Positions 53,430 through 61,236 of a stretch of DNA of 64,000 bases are shown in pieces. Position 1 is the first letter of the stretch. Each line of letters opens with the position of its first letter. Source of the DNA: Neobacillus drentensis (lineage in GTDB: Bacteria; Bacillota; Bacilli; Bacillales; Cytobacillaceae); assembly GCF_021560175.1 (NCBI RefSeq), contig NZ_CP091110.1, positions 2,408,001-2,472,000 on the forward strand, read 5' to 3'. The position numbers and the translations under genes are program-made. The notes beneath the pieces are model-generated. The model saw only the letters and a list, made by a program, of their open reading frames with translations, was not told where the DNA came from and ran no database searches.

Positions 53430-54305
53430 ATGAAACGGTTATTCCGTATAGTAATTAGGATTGTACTAATACTAGTAAGTTTTCTTGTTGTCTTTAATTT
53501 ACCCTCTTTATTAGGGATAGGAACAGACAGAGTTCAAATCCATTTCCATACCTTTTGGAGCAATGTTCGATATGATTTTCATAGTCTTATCACGATAAAT
53601 GATCCAAGATATTGGGAGTTCCTCCATACGGTAGACATAGTGGAAAGCTACCGTTATACGATGACCATATTATTGCTAAGTTTTATAATAGTCATCATTT
53701 TAGCCGTGTCCATGGCTATTGTTGTGATTCTTTCACCGCCCAAAGTGAGGAACGGTTTAAAAAATATTGTCAATTTTTTTGAGGGAGTACCAGATTTACT
53801 AATTATTTTTTTATTTATGTTTTTTGTAATAACCCTTTATAAAACAACTGGTTTGAAATTTTTACAACTTTATGGGGTTTTCGGAAATAAACCTTATTTT
53901 GTGCCTATTATGACAGTCTCGTTTTTACCATTATTTTTAATGTTACAATTTTTAATCAAAATCATTACGGATGAACAAACAGAGCCCTATGTGGAATATG
54001 CAAAAGCGAAAGGAATCGGGCAAGTCAGGGTACTGCTTATCCATATTTTGAGGAACATTTTTCCGCTTGCCATCGTGCAATTAAGGACGATTGTCTGGGT
54101 ATTATTATCCAATATTTATTTAGTAGAAGCGATCTTAAATATCAATGGGTTTAATCAACAATTATTAAAAGTAGTTTCTTTAGGTGGGAATATAACGACC
54201 CTTGTTATCTTCTTACTGATGTTAACGTTTCCCATGCTGGTTATTGAAACAGTGGGCTGGTACTTATCGACAAGGATGATAGGAAAGGAGGAAGCAAATA
54301 GATGA
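53430..54305 (+). CDS. ABC transporter permease, OppB/DppB-like
   Basis: A 291-residue permease with five to six TM segments and the binding-protein-dependent EAA loop AEYAKAKGIGQVRVLLIHILRN (near residue 190), which contacts the ATPase. It resembles peptide/nickel (Opp/Dpp) type permeases but has an unusual, short N-terminal part. I chose ATG 53430 because GGGGG lies five bases upstream; ATG 53418 sits on that site. It overlaps the next permease by four bases (ATGA). No ATPase or binding-protein gene is adjacent. Confidence 0.8.
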   Translation: MKRLFRIVIRIVLILVSFLVVFNLPSLLGIGTDRVQIHFHTFWSNVRYDFHSLITINDPRYWEFLHTVDIVESYRYTMTILLLSFIIVIILAVSMAIVVILSPPKVRNGLKNIVNFFEGVPDLLIIFLFMFFVITLYKTTGLKFLQLYGVFGNKPYFVPIMTVSFLPLFLMLQFLIKIITDEQTEPYVEYAKAKGIGQVRVLLIHILRNIFPLAIVQLRTIVWVLLSNIYLVEAILNINGFNQQLLKVVSLGGNITTLVIFLLMLTFPMLVIETVGWYLSTRMIGKEEANR

Positions 54306-55312
54306 AGATGTTTCGAAAAACCATAATGGGGTCCAGCATTTTGTTCGTCCTGTTAATGCTTAGTCTTTTTTATCCTTGTTATGGTCCGATGGATTTTAAT
54401 CATCAGGTAATTGTTACTAACGAACATGGCGATGTTGTTGGACGTGCACCGTTTCCTCCTTCTGGAGAACATCTGCTGGGAACGGATCGAAATGGTGAGG
54501 ATATTCATTTATTGTTAGTATACGGTGCAAAGTTTACGCTGATCACGGCATTGAGCGTAGCTTTCATTAGGGTTCTTGGTGGTGGGGTTTTAGGCCTGAT
54601 TCTCTCCCTTTGGGCCCCGTTTTTAAAAAGCTATATACAGGATCTGTTTATTATTTTTCGGTATATCCCATCTGTCCTTTTAGGTTTTATTTTAATGCTG
54701 CCAATCGTAGGGGACTTTACTGATGTTGCGATATCTTCTATTGTTACCTATCAAATTATTATTCTCGTTTTTATTGGGATCCCATCGGTAACGCTGTTTG
54801 CTTCAGATGTTACCGATGATCTGTTAAAAACCACCTATGTACAAAGCTCCTATTTAATGGGGGCAGGCAAACTGCATATCATCAGGCGGCAATTATGGCC
54901 GCATATCCGCTCATATGGTATCTTGTTTACAGTTCAGCAGATTATCAGTACACTGCACATTACGATGCAGCTTGGCCTATTTGGAATGTTTTTAGGAGGC
55001 CGCAACCGGGCAGGGGTTATGGGGTATGATGAACCGCCCAAGCCAGCGACTTTATCGAATGAATGGGCAGGTTTAATTGGCCAAAATTTCAGTGAATTTA
55101 TCCGTGCACCATGGACGATTTTAGCTCCGATTATTGGCTACTTTGTGGTGATTGTGATCGTGAATATGATTAAAAAGGAATTAGAGGAAAATTTAGATGG
55201 ACGAGAGGTACTGAAAAGGTATCGGAAAAGGAAAATAGTAAAACAGGTTTCAGTCCAACCTTCATTAGGTGATGACTTTGAATTTGTTGGCCGGAGGAAG
55301 GTGGAAGGGTAG
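54302..55312 (+). CDS. ABC transporter permease, OppC/DppC-like
   Basis: A 336-residue second permease subunit. A helix at 8-25 is followed by an extracytoplasmic part with FPPSGEHLLGTDRNGEDI, the OppC-type GTDxxGRD-like motif, and five TM helices. The EAA loop region is QSSYLMGAGKLHIIRRQLWPH (near 180-200). The C-terminal ~35 residues are a basic cytoplasmic tail (KRYRKRKIVKQ). It is translationally coupled to the first permease. The ATPase partners must be encoded elsewhere. Confidence 0.8.
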   Translation: MKMFRKTIMGSSILFVLLMLSLFYPCYGPMDFNHQVIVTNEHGDVVGRAPFPPSGEHLLGTDRNGEDIHLLLVYGAKFTLITALSVAFIRVLGGGVLGLILSLWAPFLKSYIQDLFIIFRYIPSVLLGFILMLPIVGDFTDVAISSIVTYQIIILVFIGIPSVTLFASDVTDDLLKTTYVQSSYLMGAGKLHIIRRQLWPHIRSYGILFTVQQIISTLHITMQLGLFGMFLGGRNRAGVMGYDEPPKPATLSNEWAGLIGQNFSEFIRAPWTILAPIIGYFVVIVIVNMIKKELEENLDGREVLKRYRKRKIVKQVSVQPSLGDDFEFVGRRKVEG

Positions 55313-55349
55313 CCTAGTTCATTTAGCCATTTGGGACGAATGGAAAACA

Positions 55350-55384
55350 TAAAAAAGCAGGGTCCCGATTTCGACCCTGCCAGA
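55350..55384 (-). terminator. Terminator after the AIM24 gene
   Basis: On the minus strand GGCAGGGTC and GACCCTGC pair around GAAATCGG, with the T-run TTTTTTATG. Confidence 0.85.
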
Positions 55385-55388
55385 GATA

Positions 55389-56180
55389 TTAATCTCCATT
55401 AAACATATCAAAAATTCCACGTGCGAGACTTCCTTCATCTTTAGCGCCGCCGCGTGATGGGGCAGCAGCAAATACTCTGCTTGCCAGCCTGCTAAATGGC
55501 AGTGATTGAATCCAAACAGAACCCGGTCCTCGTAACGTTGCAAAGAACAAACCTTCACCGCCGAACAAGGCCGTCTTAACCCCTTTTACAAACTGGATAT
55601 CATATTGGACATTGCTAGTCATCGCGACTAAACAACCGGTATCTACTTTTAGTGACTGGCCAGGGAGGAGCTCTTTACGAACGATTGTTCCTCCAGCGTG
55701 AACAAAACACATGCCGTCGCCTTCGAGTTTTTGCATGATGAAGCCTTCTCCGCCAAAAAAGCCGACACCGATTTTTCGTTGGAACTCAATCCCTACTTGA
55801 ACCCCTTTAGCTGCTGCTAGAAAGGCATCCTTTTGACAAATGATTTTGCCGCCTAGTTCACTTAAATCCATTGGAATGATTTTACCAGGGTAGGGGGATG
55901 CGAATGAAACATGTTTTTTACCAACGCCTGTATTGGTAAAGGTAGTCATAAACAGACTCTCGCCCGTAATAATCCGTTTTCCAGCACTAAATAATTTGCC
56001 CATTAGCCCGCTGCCAGCACCGCCTGACCCATCCCCAAATATAGTTTCCATATGTATGTCATCTTCCATCATCATAAAGCTTCCTGCTTCCGCCACAACC
56101 GTCTCTTGCGGATCAAGTTCGACCTCAACGAACTGCATATCATCGCCATATATCTTAAAATCGATTTGGTGGTTATTCAT
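55389..56180 (-). CDS. AIM24/TIGR00266 family protein
   Basis: A 263-residue cytoplasmic protein of the AIM24/TIGR00266 family. It has a repeated beta-rich fold with alternating motifs such as ETVVAEAGSFMMMEDDI, GLMGKLFSAGKRIITGESLFMTTFTN and GEGLFFATLRGPGSVWIQSLPF. The C-terminal tail is SRGGAKDEGSLARGIFDMFNGD. Yeast relatives act in mitochondrial organisation, but the bacterial function is unknown. The ribosome site GGAGGGATCCGG precedes the ATG. Confidence 0.8.
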   Translation of the reverse strand: MNNHQIDFKIYGDDMQFVEVELDPQETVVAEAGSFMMMEDDIHMETIFGDGSGGAGSGLMGKLFSAGKRIITGESLFMTTFTNTGVGKKHVSFASPYPGKIIPMDLSELGGKIICQKDAFLAAAKGVQVGIEFQRKIGVGFFGGEGFIMQKLEGDGMCFVHAGGTIVRKELLPGQSLKVDTGCLVAMTSNVQYDIQFVKGVKTALFGGEGLFFATLRGPGSVWIQSLPFSRLASRVFAAAPSRGGAKDEGSLARGIFDMFNGD

Positions 56181-56336
56181 CCGGATCCCTCCACATTTAA
56201 ATAAAATATAAGCCTATTTTTATTATAAAAAAATTAGGAAAAAAGTGCTAATTTTAAATATAACAAATCAGGGAGCATTGTAAATTTAACAGTGTTATGC
56301 TTCAAGGTACACTAGGCTTCACCAACCGTGCCCTCC

Positions 56337-56546
56337 ACTTTTTAAAAATGGCTGTGTTAATCTTGAATGTTGATTTCTGCTCCAGGCGGCTTGGCTTTCC
56401 GCAGGCGTGCCGGGGAGCCTCCTCGACGCTAAAGCGCCTGTGGGGTCTCCCCAGCCCCGTACTCCCGCAGGAGTCTTCGCCGCCTTCCGCTCCAATCAAC
56501 GTGCTAAAATTCAACTATAACCTTTAACACAGCTTTAAAAATAAAA
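56337..56546. repeat. Nested-palindrome repeat element, copy C
   Basis: Core shared with copies A and B: GTTGATTTCTGCTCCAGGCG near the left, GGGGTCTCCCCAGCCCCG in the middle and CGCCTTCCGCTCCAATCAAC at the right. Its outer flanks differ: AAAATGGCTGTGTTAA on the left pairs with TTAACACAGCTTTAAAAA on the right. It fills the gap between the AIM24 gene and the insertion sequence. Confidence 0.85.
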
Positions 56547-56547
56547 A

Positions 56548-56571
56548 AGACGCCTGTATATACAGGCGTCT
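56548..56571. repeat. 24-bp palindrome, left target-duplication copy at the insertion sequence
   Basis: Perfect 24-bp palindrome (arms AGACGCCTGTAT / ATACAGGCGTCT), abutting the left IS end. With the A-run before it, it would be a terminator for minus-strand transcription. Confidence 0.9.
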
Positions 56572-58124
56572 CAGACTGTCGACAAATCCGAAAAAATTAA
56601 GGGTTTGTAGGCAGTCCTTTTTGTATAATTGGGATATAGATAATTTTTTTGAGGTGGATAAGATGTTAAGTAAGAATACACAGATAAATCGTGACCAATT
56701 AGAAATGATAGCTTTAGAACAACTTGTGCCGGCCAACCATTTAGTACGCAAGTTAGAAGCTTCTATTGATTTTTCATTTATCTATCCCCTGGTTCAAGAA
56801 ATGTATTCTACTGAAAGAGGACGCCCAAGCATTGATCCTGTGATATTAATTAAGATGGCATTCATCCAATACACCTTCGGTATTCGATCTATGCGAAGAA
56901 CTATTGAAGAAATCGAAACAAATTTGGCTTATCGTTGGTTCTTAGGCTTTGGATTTTATGATAAAGTGCCTCACTTCTCTACCTTCGGTAAAAATTACGA
57001 ACGACGTTTTAAAGATACAGATTTATTTGAACAGATCTTCTATCGTATTTTGAAGGAAGCCTCTGATAAGAAATTGATTAGTAGCGAGCATGTATTTATA
57101 GATTCAACCCATGTAAAAGCAAGTGCAAATAAACATAAATTCGAGAAGAAATTAGTTAGAAAAGAAACGAAAGCATACGAAGCAAGACTACAAGAAGAGA
57201 TTAATAAAGACCGTGAAGAACATGATAAAAAGCCATTTCCACCAGATAAGTTTGAGAAAGAGGAATTTAAGGAAATAAAAAAAAGTACTACTGACCCTGA
57301 GAGTGGTTATTACGTAAAAGACGAGCGTACGAAACAGTTCGCATACTCATTCCATGCGGCCGCTGATCGAAATGGTTTTGTATTAGGGGCAATTGTAACT
57401 CCTGGGAATGTCCATGATAGTGTCATTTTCGAACCACTATTGGAAAAGGTAATCGAGAAACAAGGAAAACCTTCTGCTGTTGCTGCTGATGCTGGATATA
57501 AAACACCTGCTATTGCCCAATACATATTTGAAAATGATATGACACCTGCTTTACCTTATACTCGCCCTCGTACGAAAGAGGGGTACATGAAAAAATATGA
57601 ATATGTTTATGATGAATACTACGATTGTTATATCTGTCCGCAAGGACAAATATTGAAGTATGCAACTACGACGAAGGAAGGCTACCGTCAATACTTCTCT
57701 AATCCGATTGAATGTGAAAAATGTCCCTTACTTTCAAAATGCACGCAGAGTAAGGAACATAAAAAACTCATTCAGCGTCATGTCTGGGAACACCATATAG
57801 AAGAAGCCGAATATCTTCGTTCGACACAAGAGAATAAAAGCATTTACGCAAAACGCAAAGAAACCATTGAACGTGTTTTTGCAGATGCCAAGGAAAAGCA
57901 TGGTATGCGTTGGACAACCTTAAGAGGCCTAAAAAAATTGTCCATGCAAGCGATGCTTACTTTTGCTGCCATGAATTTAAAAAAGATGGCCAATTGGACT
58001 TGGATAAGTCCAGAAATGGCGTAGCAATAAGCATAGGATAGGCCTAACTTTTGCTCTTACGAGCAAAAAAACAACAAAAAGACACCCAGATTGGCACATC
58101 CGGATGCCTTTTGTCTACAATCTG
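56572..58124 (+). mobile_element. IS1182-family insertion sequence, apparently intact
   Basis: 1553-bp element. The left end CAGACTGTCGACAAA and the reverse complement of the right end, CAGATTGTAGACAAA, match at 13 of 15 positions. It has a single full-length transposase gene. It is bounded directly by identical 24-bp palindromes at 56548-56571 and 58125-58148, which read as a target-site duplication. Confidence 0.88.
56663..58024 (+). CDS. IS1182-family transposase
   Basis: A 453-residue DDE transposase with no frameshift. The N-terminal DUF772-like domain (MIALEQLVPANHLVRKLEA to about 110) is followed by the catalytic domain. Catalytic acidic residues lie in FIDSTHVKASANK (near residue 160), AADAGYKTP (near 283) and ETIERVFADAKEKHGMR (near 415). 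CPLLSKCTQSKEH near 365 is the family's Cys insertion. ATG 56663 has GAGGTG six bases upstream, and the longer frame from 56621 lacks one. It is flanked by terminal inverted repeats. Confidence 0.92.
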   Translation: MLSKNTQINRDQLEMIALEQLVPANHLVRKLEASIDFSFIYPLVQEMYSTERGRPSIDPVILIKMAFIQYTFGIRSMRRTIEEIETNLAYRWFLGFGFYDKVPHFSTFGKNYERRFKDTDLFEQIFYRILKEASDKKLISSEHVFIDSTHVKASANKHKFEKKLVRKETKAYEARLQEEINKDREEHDKKPFPPDKFEKEEFKEIKKSTTDPESGYYVKDERTKQFAYSFHAAADRNGFVLGAIVTPGNVHDSVIFEPLLEKVIEKQGKPSAVAADAGYKTPAIAQYIFENDMTPALPYTRPRTKEGYMKKYEYVYDEYYDCYICPQGQILKYATTTKEGYRQYFSNPIECEKCPLLSKCTQSKEHKKLIQRHVWEHHIEEAEYLRSTQENKSIYAKRKETIERVFADAKEKHGMRWTTLRGLKKLSMQAMLTFAAMNLKKMANWTWISPEMA

Positions 58125-58148
58125 AGACGCCTGTATATACAGGCGTCT
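58125..58148. repeat. 24-bp palindrome, right target-duplication copy
   Basis: Identical to 56548-56571 and abutting the right IS end. Confidence 0.9.
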
Positions 58149-58292
58149 TTGCGTATTGAGGCGAAAAACCACACTCCACATAGTGTGCTCCAGAAAGGAA
58201 TGTTTCTCGGCTTACACAACTCAGCTCATCGCTTAATCATTATAACACGATAATAATCAAGAAAACAAGTAAAACTTTTTTAAGTAAACTAC

Positions 58293-58324
58293 TTGAATAT
58301 TACTTTGTATTCCTCCATATTCAA
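58293..58324. promoter_or_regulatory. Candidate ArsR operator before the SulP gene
   Basis: TTGAATAT and its exact reverse complement ATATTCAA, separated by 16 bases, 42 bases before the SulP start, with promoter-like A/T hexamers between and after. Inferred operator for the ArsR protein of the same operon. Confidence 0.4.
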
Positions 58325-58365
58325 ATAATCAGATATACTAAAATAAAACGATAAGAAGGGTTACT

Positions 58366-60111
58366 ATGTTTTTTGACAAGAGGTTCCAACATTATTCAGT
58401 AGGAAGTTTTCAAAAGGATTTGCTTTCAGGCTTAATTGTAGGTGTGATTGCAATTCCTTTGGGGATGGCGTTTGCCATTGCTTCAGGAGTGAAGCCGGAA
58501 TATGGAATCTATACGACGATCGTAGCTGGGATTCTAATCTCCCTTCTTGGCGGTTCAAAATACCAAATCGGTGGACCAACTGGAGCGTTTATCCCGATTT
58601 TATTTGGAATCGTCATGTCATATGGTTATGAAAATCTTCTTATCGCAGGATTTATGGCGGGGATTATTTTAACACTAATGGGGATATTCCGATTAGGCTC
58701 ATTAATAAAATGGATCCCTAGACCCGTAACAATCGGATTTACAGCAGGAATAGCCGTTACGATTTTCACTGGACAAATTGCTAGTTTTCTAGGATTAACA
58801 GGAATCAAAAAACATGAAGAATTTATTCTCAACGTAAAGGAAATCTTTGTTCACTTAGACTCAATCAATCTATTTAGTCTGCTTACGGCAGGGGTTTGTT
58901 TAATGATGGTAGTAGTAACGCCAAAAGTTGCGCCAAAAATTCCTGGTCCGTTAATTGGACTTTTGGTTTCAACACTTGTGGCTGCAGTATTTTATCCAGG
59001 TCAAGTTGCAACAATCGGTACAGCATATGGGGAAATTCCTAGTACATTACCACAGATACATGTACCTGAACTTAATCTGGACCTAATCACAAAGCTGTTA
59101 AAGCCGGCGTTTGTGATTGCGATGCTTGGAGGAATCGAATCCCTTCTTTCTGCTGTTGTAGCTGACGGAATGACCAATAGCCGCCATAACAGTAATAAAG
59201 AATTGATAGGTCAAGGGATAGCAAACATGATTACCCCGCTTTTTGGCGGTATTCCAGCCACGGGGGCATTAGCACGGACTGCGACAAATATTAAAAACGG
59301 AGCAGTTTCCCCGTTCTCCGGTATGATTCATGGCATCGTGGTTCTACTTGTTTTAATATTCGTTGCCCCAAAGGCATCTTATATACCACTTGCGAGTATG
59401 GCGCCCATCTTAATGGTGGTTGCTTGGAATATGAGCGAACGAAAGGTATTTGCTCACATTGTGAAAACAAGATCAACGGATTCAATCGTGCTTTTGGTTA
59501 CCTTTTTCCTTACCGTATTTGTGAACCTAACAACAGCCGTTGAAATTGGGTTAGTCATGTCTGCGATACTGTTTGTGAAACGAATGAGTGATGTGACTAC
59601 GACGGCAAAGGCGCTGCCTAATCCACAGAATCGACAAGGAAAAGTTGAAACATCCATGGTTACTGATACTCACGATTGCCCGCAAATTAGTATCTTTAAT
59701 GTGGAGGGACCGTTATTCTTTGGAGCAGCTCAAACATTTGAGAAGACCATTATGGAAACCATTAACTATCGCCCTAAAATCCTTCTTTTGCGGATGAGCA
59801 AGGTACCGTTAATGGATACAACCGGTGAAGCCATCCTTGCAAGCATTGTGAAACATTTTGCCAAAAGTGGTATAGTGTTGGTATCAGGATTGAATTCACA
59901 GCCGGAAAATGTTCTTAGAAAGACAGGTCTATTTGATTTAATTGGGCAGGACCATTTTTTTGAACATACAGGGGATGCTATTCAATATGGATTATCACAG
60001 ATAAATGAAAATAAATGCCTTGGCTGCAAGCATTTTGCTTTTAGAGAATGTAAACAACTATCAACAAAAGAGGTTGTGGAAAATCGGGCAAAATTAACAG
60101 CCACCTTTTAA
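58366..60111 (+). CDS. SulP-family anion transporter with STAS domain and Cys-containing tail
   Basis: A 581-residue membrane transporter with about eleven to twelve helices (1-400) and a C-terminal STAS domain (about 440-550; FNVEGPLFFGAAQTFEKTI, RMSKVPLMDTTGEAIL). SulP proteins carry sulfate, bicarbonate or other anions. After the STAS domain there is a short extension with the spacing C-x2-C-x7-C (CLGCKHFAFREC), unusual for the family and suggesting metal or thiol binding. ATG 58366 is preceded by AAGGG. The ArsR regulator follows in 19 bases. The anion is unknown. Confidence 0.85.
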   Translation: MFFDKRFQHYSVGSFQKDLLSGLIVGVIAIPLGMAFAIASGVKPEYGIYTTIVAGILISLLGGSKYQIGGPTGAFIPILFGIVMSYGYENLLIAGFMAGIILTLMGIFRLGSLIKWIPRPVTIGFTAGIAVTIFTGQIASFLGLTGIKKHEEFILNVKEIFVHLDSINLFSLLTAGVCLMMVVVTPKVAPKIPGPLIGLLVSTLVAAVFYPGQVATIGTAYGEIPSTLPQIHVPELNLDLITKLLKPAFVIAMLGGIESLLSAVVADGMTNSRHNSNKELIGQGIANMITPLFGGIPATGALARTATNIKNGAVSPFSGMIHGIVVLLVLIFVAPKASYIPLASMAPILMVVAWNMSERKVFAHIVKTRSTDSIVLLVTFFLTVFVNLTTAVEIGLVMSAILFVKRMSDVTTTAKALPNPQNRQGKVETSMVTDTHDCPQISIFNVEGPLFFGAAQTFEKTIMETINYRPKILLLRMSKVPLMDTTGEAILASIVKHFAKSGIVLVSGLNSQPENVLRKTGLFDLIGQDHFFEHTGDAIQYGLSQINENKCLGCKHFAFRECKQLSTKEVVENRAKLTATF

Positions 60112-60130
60112 GATAAGAGGAAGTGATGAT

Positions 60131-60487
60131 TTGAATTTAGAGATGCAGCAATTTAAAGCAGAATTTTTCAAGGCACTTGCCCATCCATTAAGAATCCGAA
60201 TATTGGAGCTGCTGGCAGAAGGGGATAAGAATGTTAATGAAATTCAAACCCTTGTTGGAAGCGAAGGTTCTGCTGTGTCACAGCAGCTGACCATTTTACG
60301 GGCGAAAAATATTGTTTCAGGTACAAAGGAAGGAAATAAGGTCATTTATACATTGAAGGATCCTATGATTATTGAACTGCTGGCCGTTGCCCGCCAAATT
60401 TTTAATAATCATTTAGTCGATACGATTACCATCCTCGATAAGTTTAAGGAAGAGGAAGAAGAAGTCCTGCCACAGCCGAAGATTTAA
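60131..60487 (+). CDS. ArsR-family transcriptional regulator
   Basis: A 118-residue winged-helix repressor. It shows FKALAHPLRIRILELLAEGDKNVNEIQTLVGSE (residues 14-46) and the recognition helix SAVSQQLTILRAKNIVSG. It contains no Cys, so it cannot use the classic thiol metal site or the persulfide switch of BigR/SqrR proteins; a His/Asp site or another ligand would be needed. TTG start at 60131 has GAGGAAG nine bases upstream, and ATG 60143 is too far from it. It is co-transcribed with the SulP gene. Its 3' end is part of the terminator. Confidence 0.85.
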   Translation: MNLEMQQFKAEFFKALAHPLRIRILELLAEGDKNVNEIQTLVGSEGSAVSQQLTILRAKNIVSGTKEGNKVIYTLKDPMIIELLAVARQIFNNHLVDTITILDKFKEEEEEVLPQPKI

Positions 60488-60508
60488 TGTCTTCGGCTAT
60501 TTTTATGG
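60473..60508 (+). terminator. Terminator overlapping the arsR stop
   Basis: AGCCGAAGA and TCTTCGGCT pair around TTTAATG and are followed by ATTTTTAT. The stop codon TAA is in the loop. After it, 60509-60700 shows no gene. Confidence 0.88.
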
Positions 60509-60707
60509 ATTTAAAGGGAAATTTCTTATAGATAACACAAAATGATCATTCTGGTTATAAAAATTTGTACTACAATAGAAATCCGCCTAACTATTTTTCT
60601 TCAAAAATCGACAAAACTGGTTTGTTGCGGATTATAGGAAGGTAGAATGAAATAGATAGATATAGAGATTTGCAGAACCTTGTAAAACTGTGTCATAAAG
60701 CCCTTTC

Positions 60708-60736
60708 TTGACATATTTTAATAGAAATGATAAATT
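60708..60736 (+). promoter_or_regulatory. Sigma-A promoter of the cold-shock gene
   Basis: TTGACA-N17-TAAATT, predicting a start of transcription near 60743. That leaves an untranslated leader of about 150 bases before the csp ATG, as for other csp genes. Confidence 0.7.
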
Positions 60737-60891
60737 TTAGACAGCCGTTGAACACGAGATTAGATTTATGTTACAGCTTGTTCAAAGTTTTAACTGATGT
60801 TTGGATGAGGAAATGAAGTAAAGCTATCACGTTGTCCTTTGGTGAATTTTACACATGGCTTCATTGTAAGCCAATAGGAGGATTTTTTTAC

Positions 60892-61092
60892 ATGAAAAAC
60901 GGTAAAGTAAAATGGTTTAACTCAGAAAAAGGTTTTGGATTCATCGAAGCAGAAGATGGAAACGACGTATTCGTTCACTATTCTGCCATTCAAACAGAAG
61001 GTTTCAAAACTTTAGAAGAAGGTCAAGAAGTATCTTTCGAAGTTGTTGAAGGAGCTCGTGGGCCACAAGCTGCTAACGTAACAAAGAAGTAA
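60892..61092 (+). CDS. cspA: CspA-family cold-shock protein
   Basis: A 66-residue single-domain RNA chaperone. Both RNA-binding motifs are intact: KGFGFIE (RNP1) and DVFVHYSAI (RNP2). It begins [21 protein letters not shown] lies nine bases before ATG 60892; a longer in-frame extension to 60832 is not supported by a ribosome site. A long leader suggests cold-regulated translation. It is monocistronic with a strong terminator. Confidence 0.95.
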   Translation: MKNGKVKWFNSEKGFGFIEAEDGNDVFVHYSAIQTEGFKTLEEGQEVSFEVVEGARGPQAANVTKK

Positions 61093-61112
61093 TCCTACCA
61101 AAAACTACAATC

Positions 61113-61153
61113 TCAACAGCCTGGACAAAAAAGTCTCAGGCTGTTTTTTATTG
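61113..61153 (+). terminator. Terminator after the cold-shock gene
   Basis: AACAGCCTG and CAGGCTGTTTTTT pair, with GAC/GTC extending the stem. Confidence 0.9.
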
Positions 61154-61236
61154 TCCAAATACAAGTGATTACCAAGCTCATTCCAATTGGTATTTTGCTA
61201 TAATAGAAGTATTCGAATATGCAAGAGGTGACCAAA

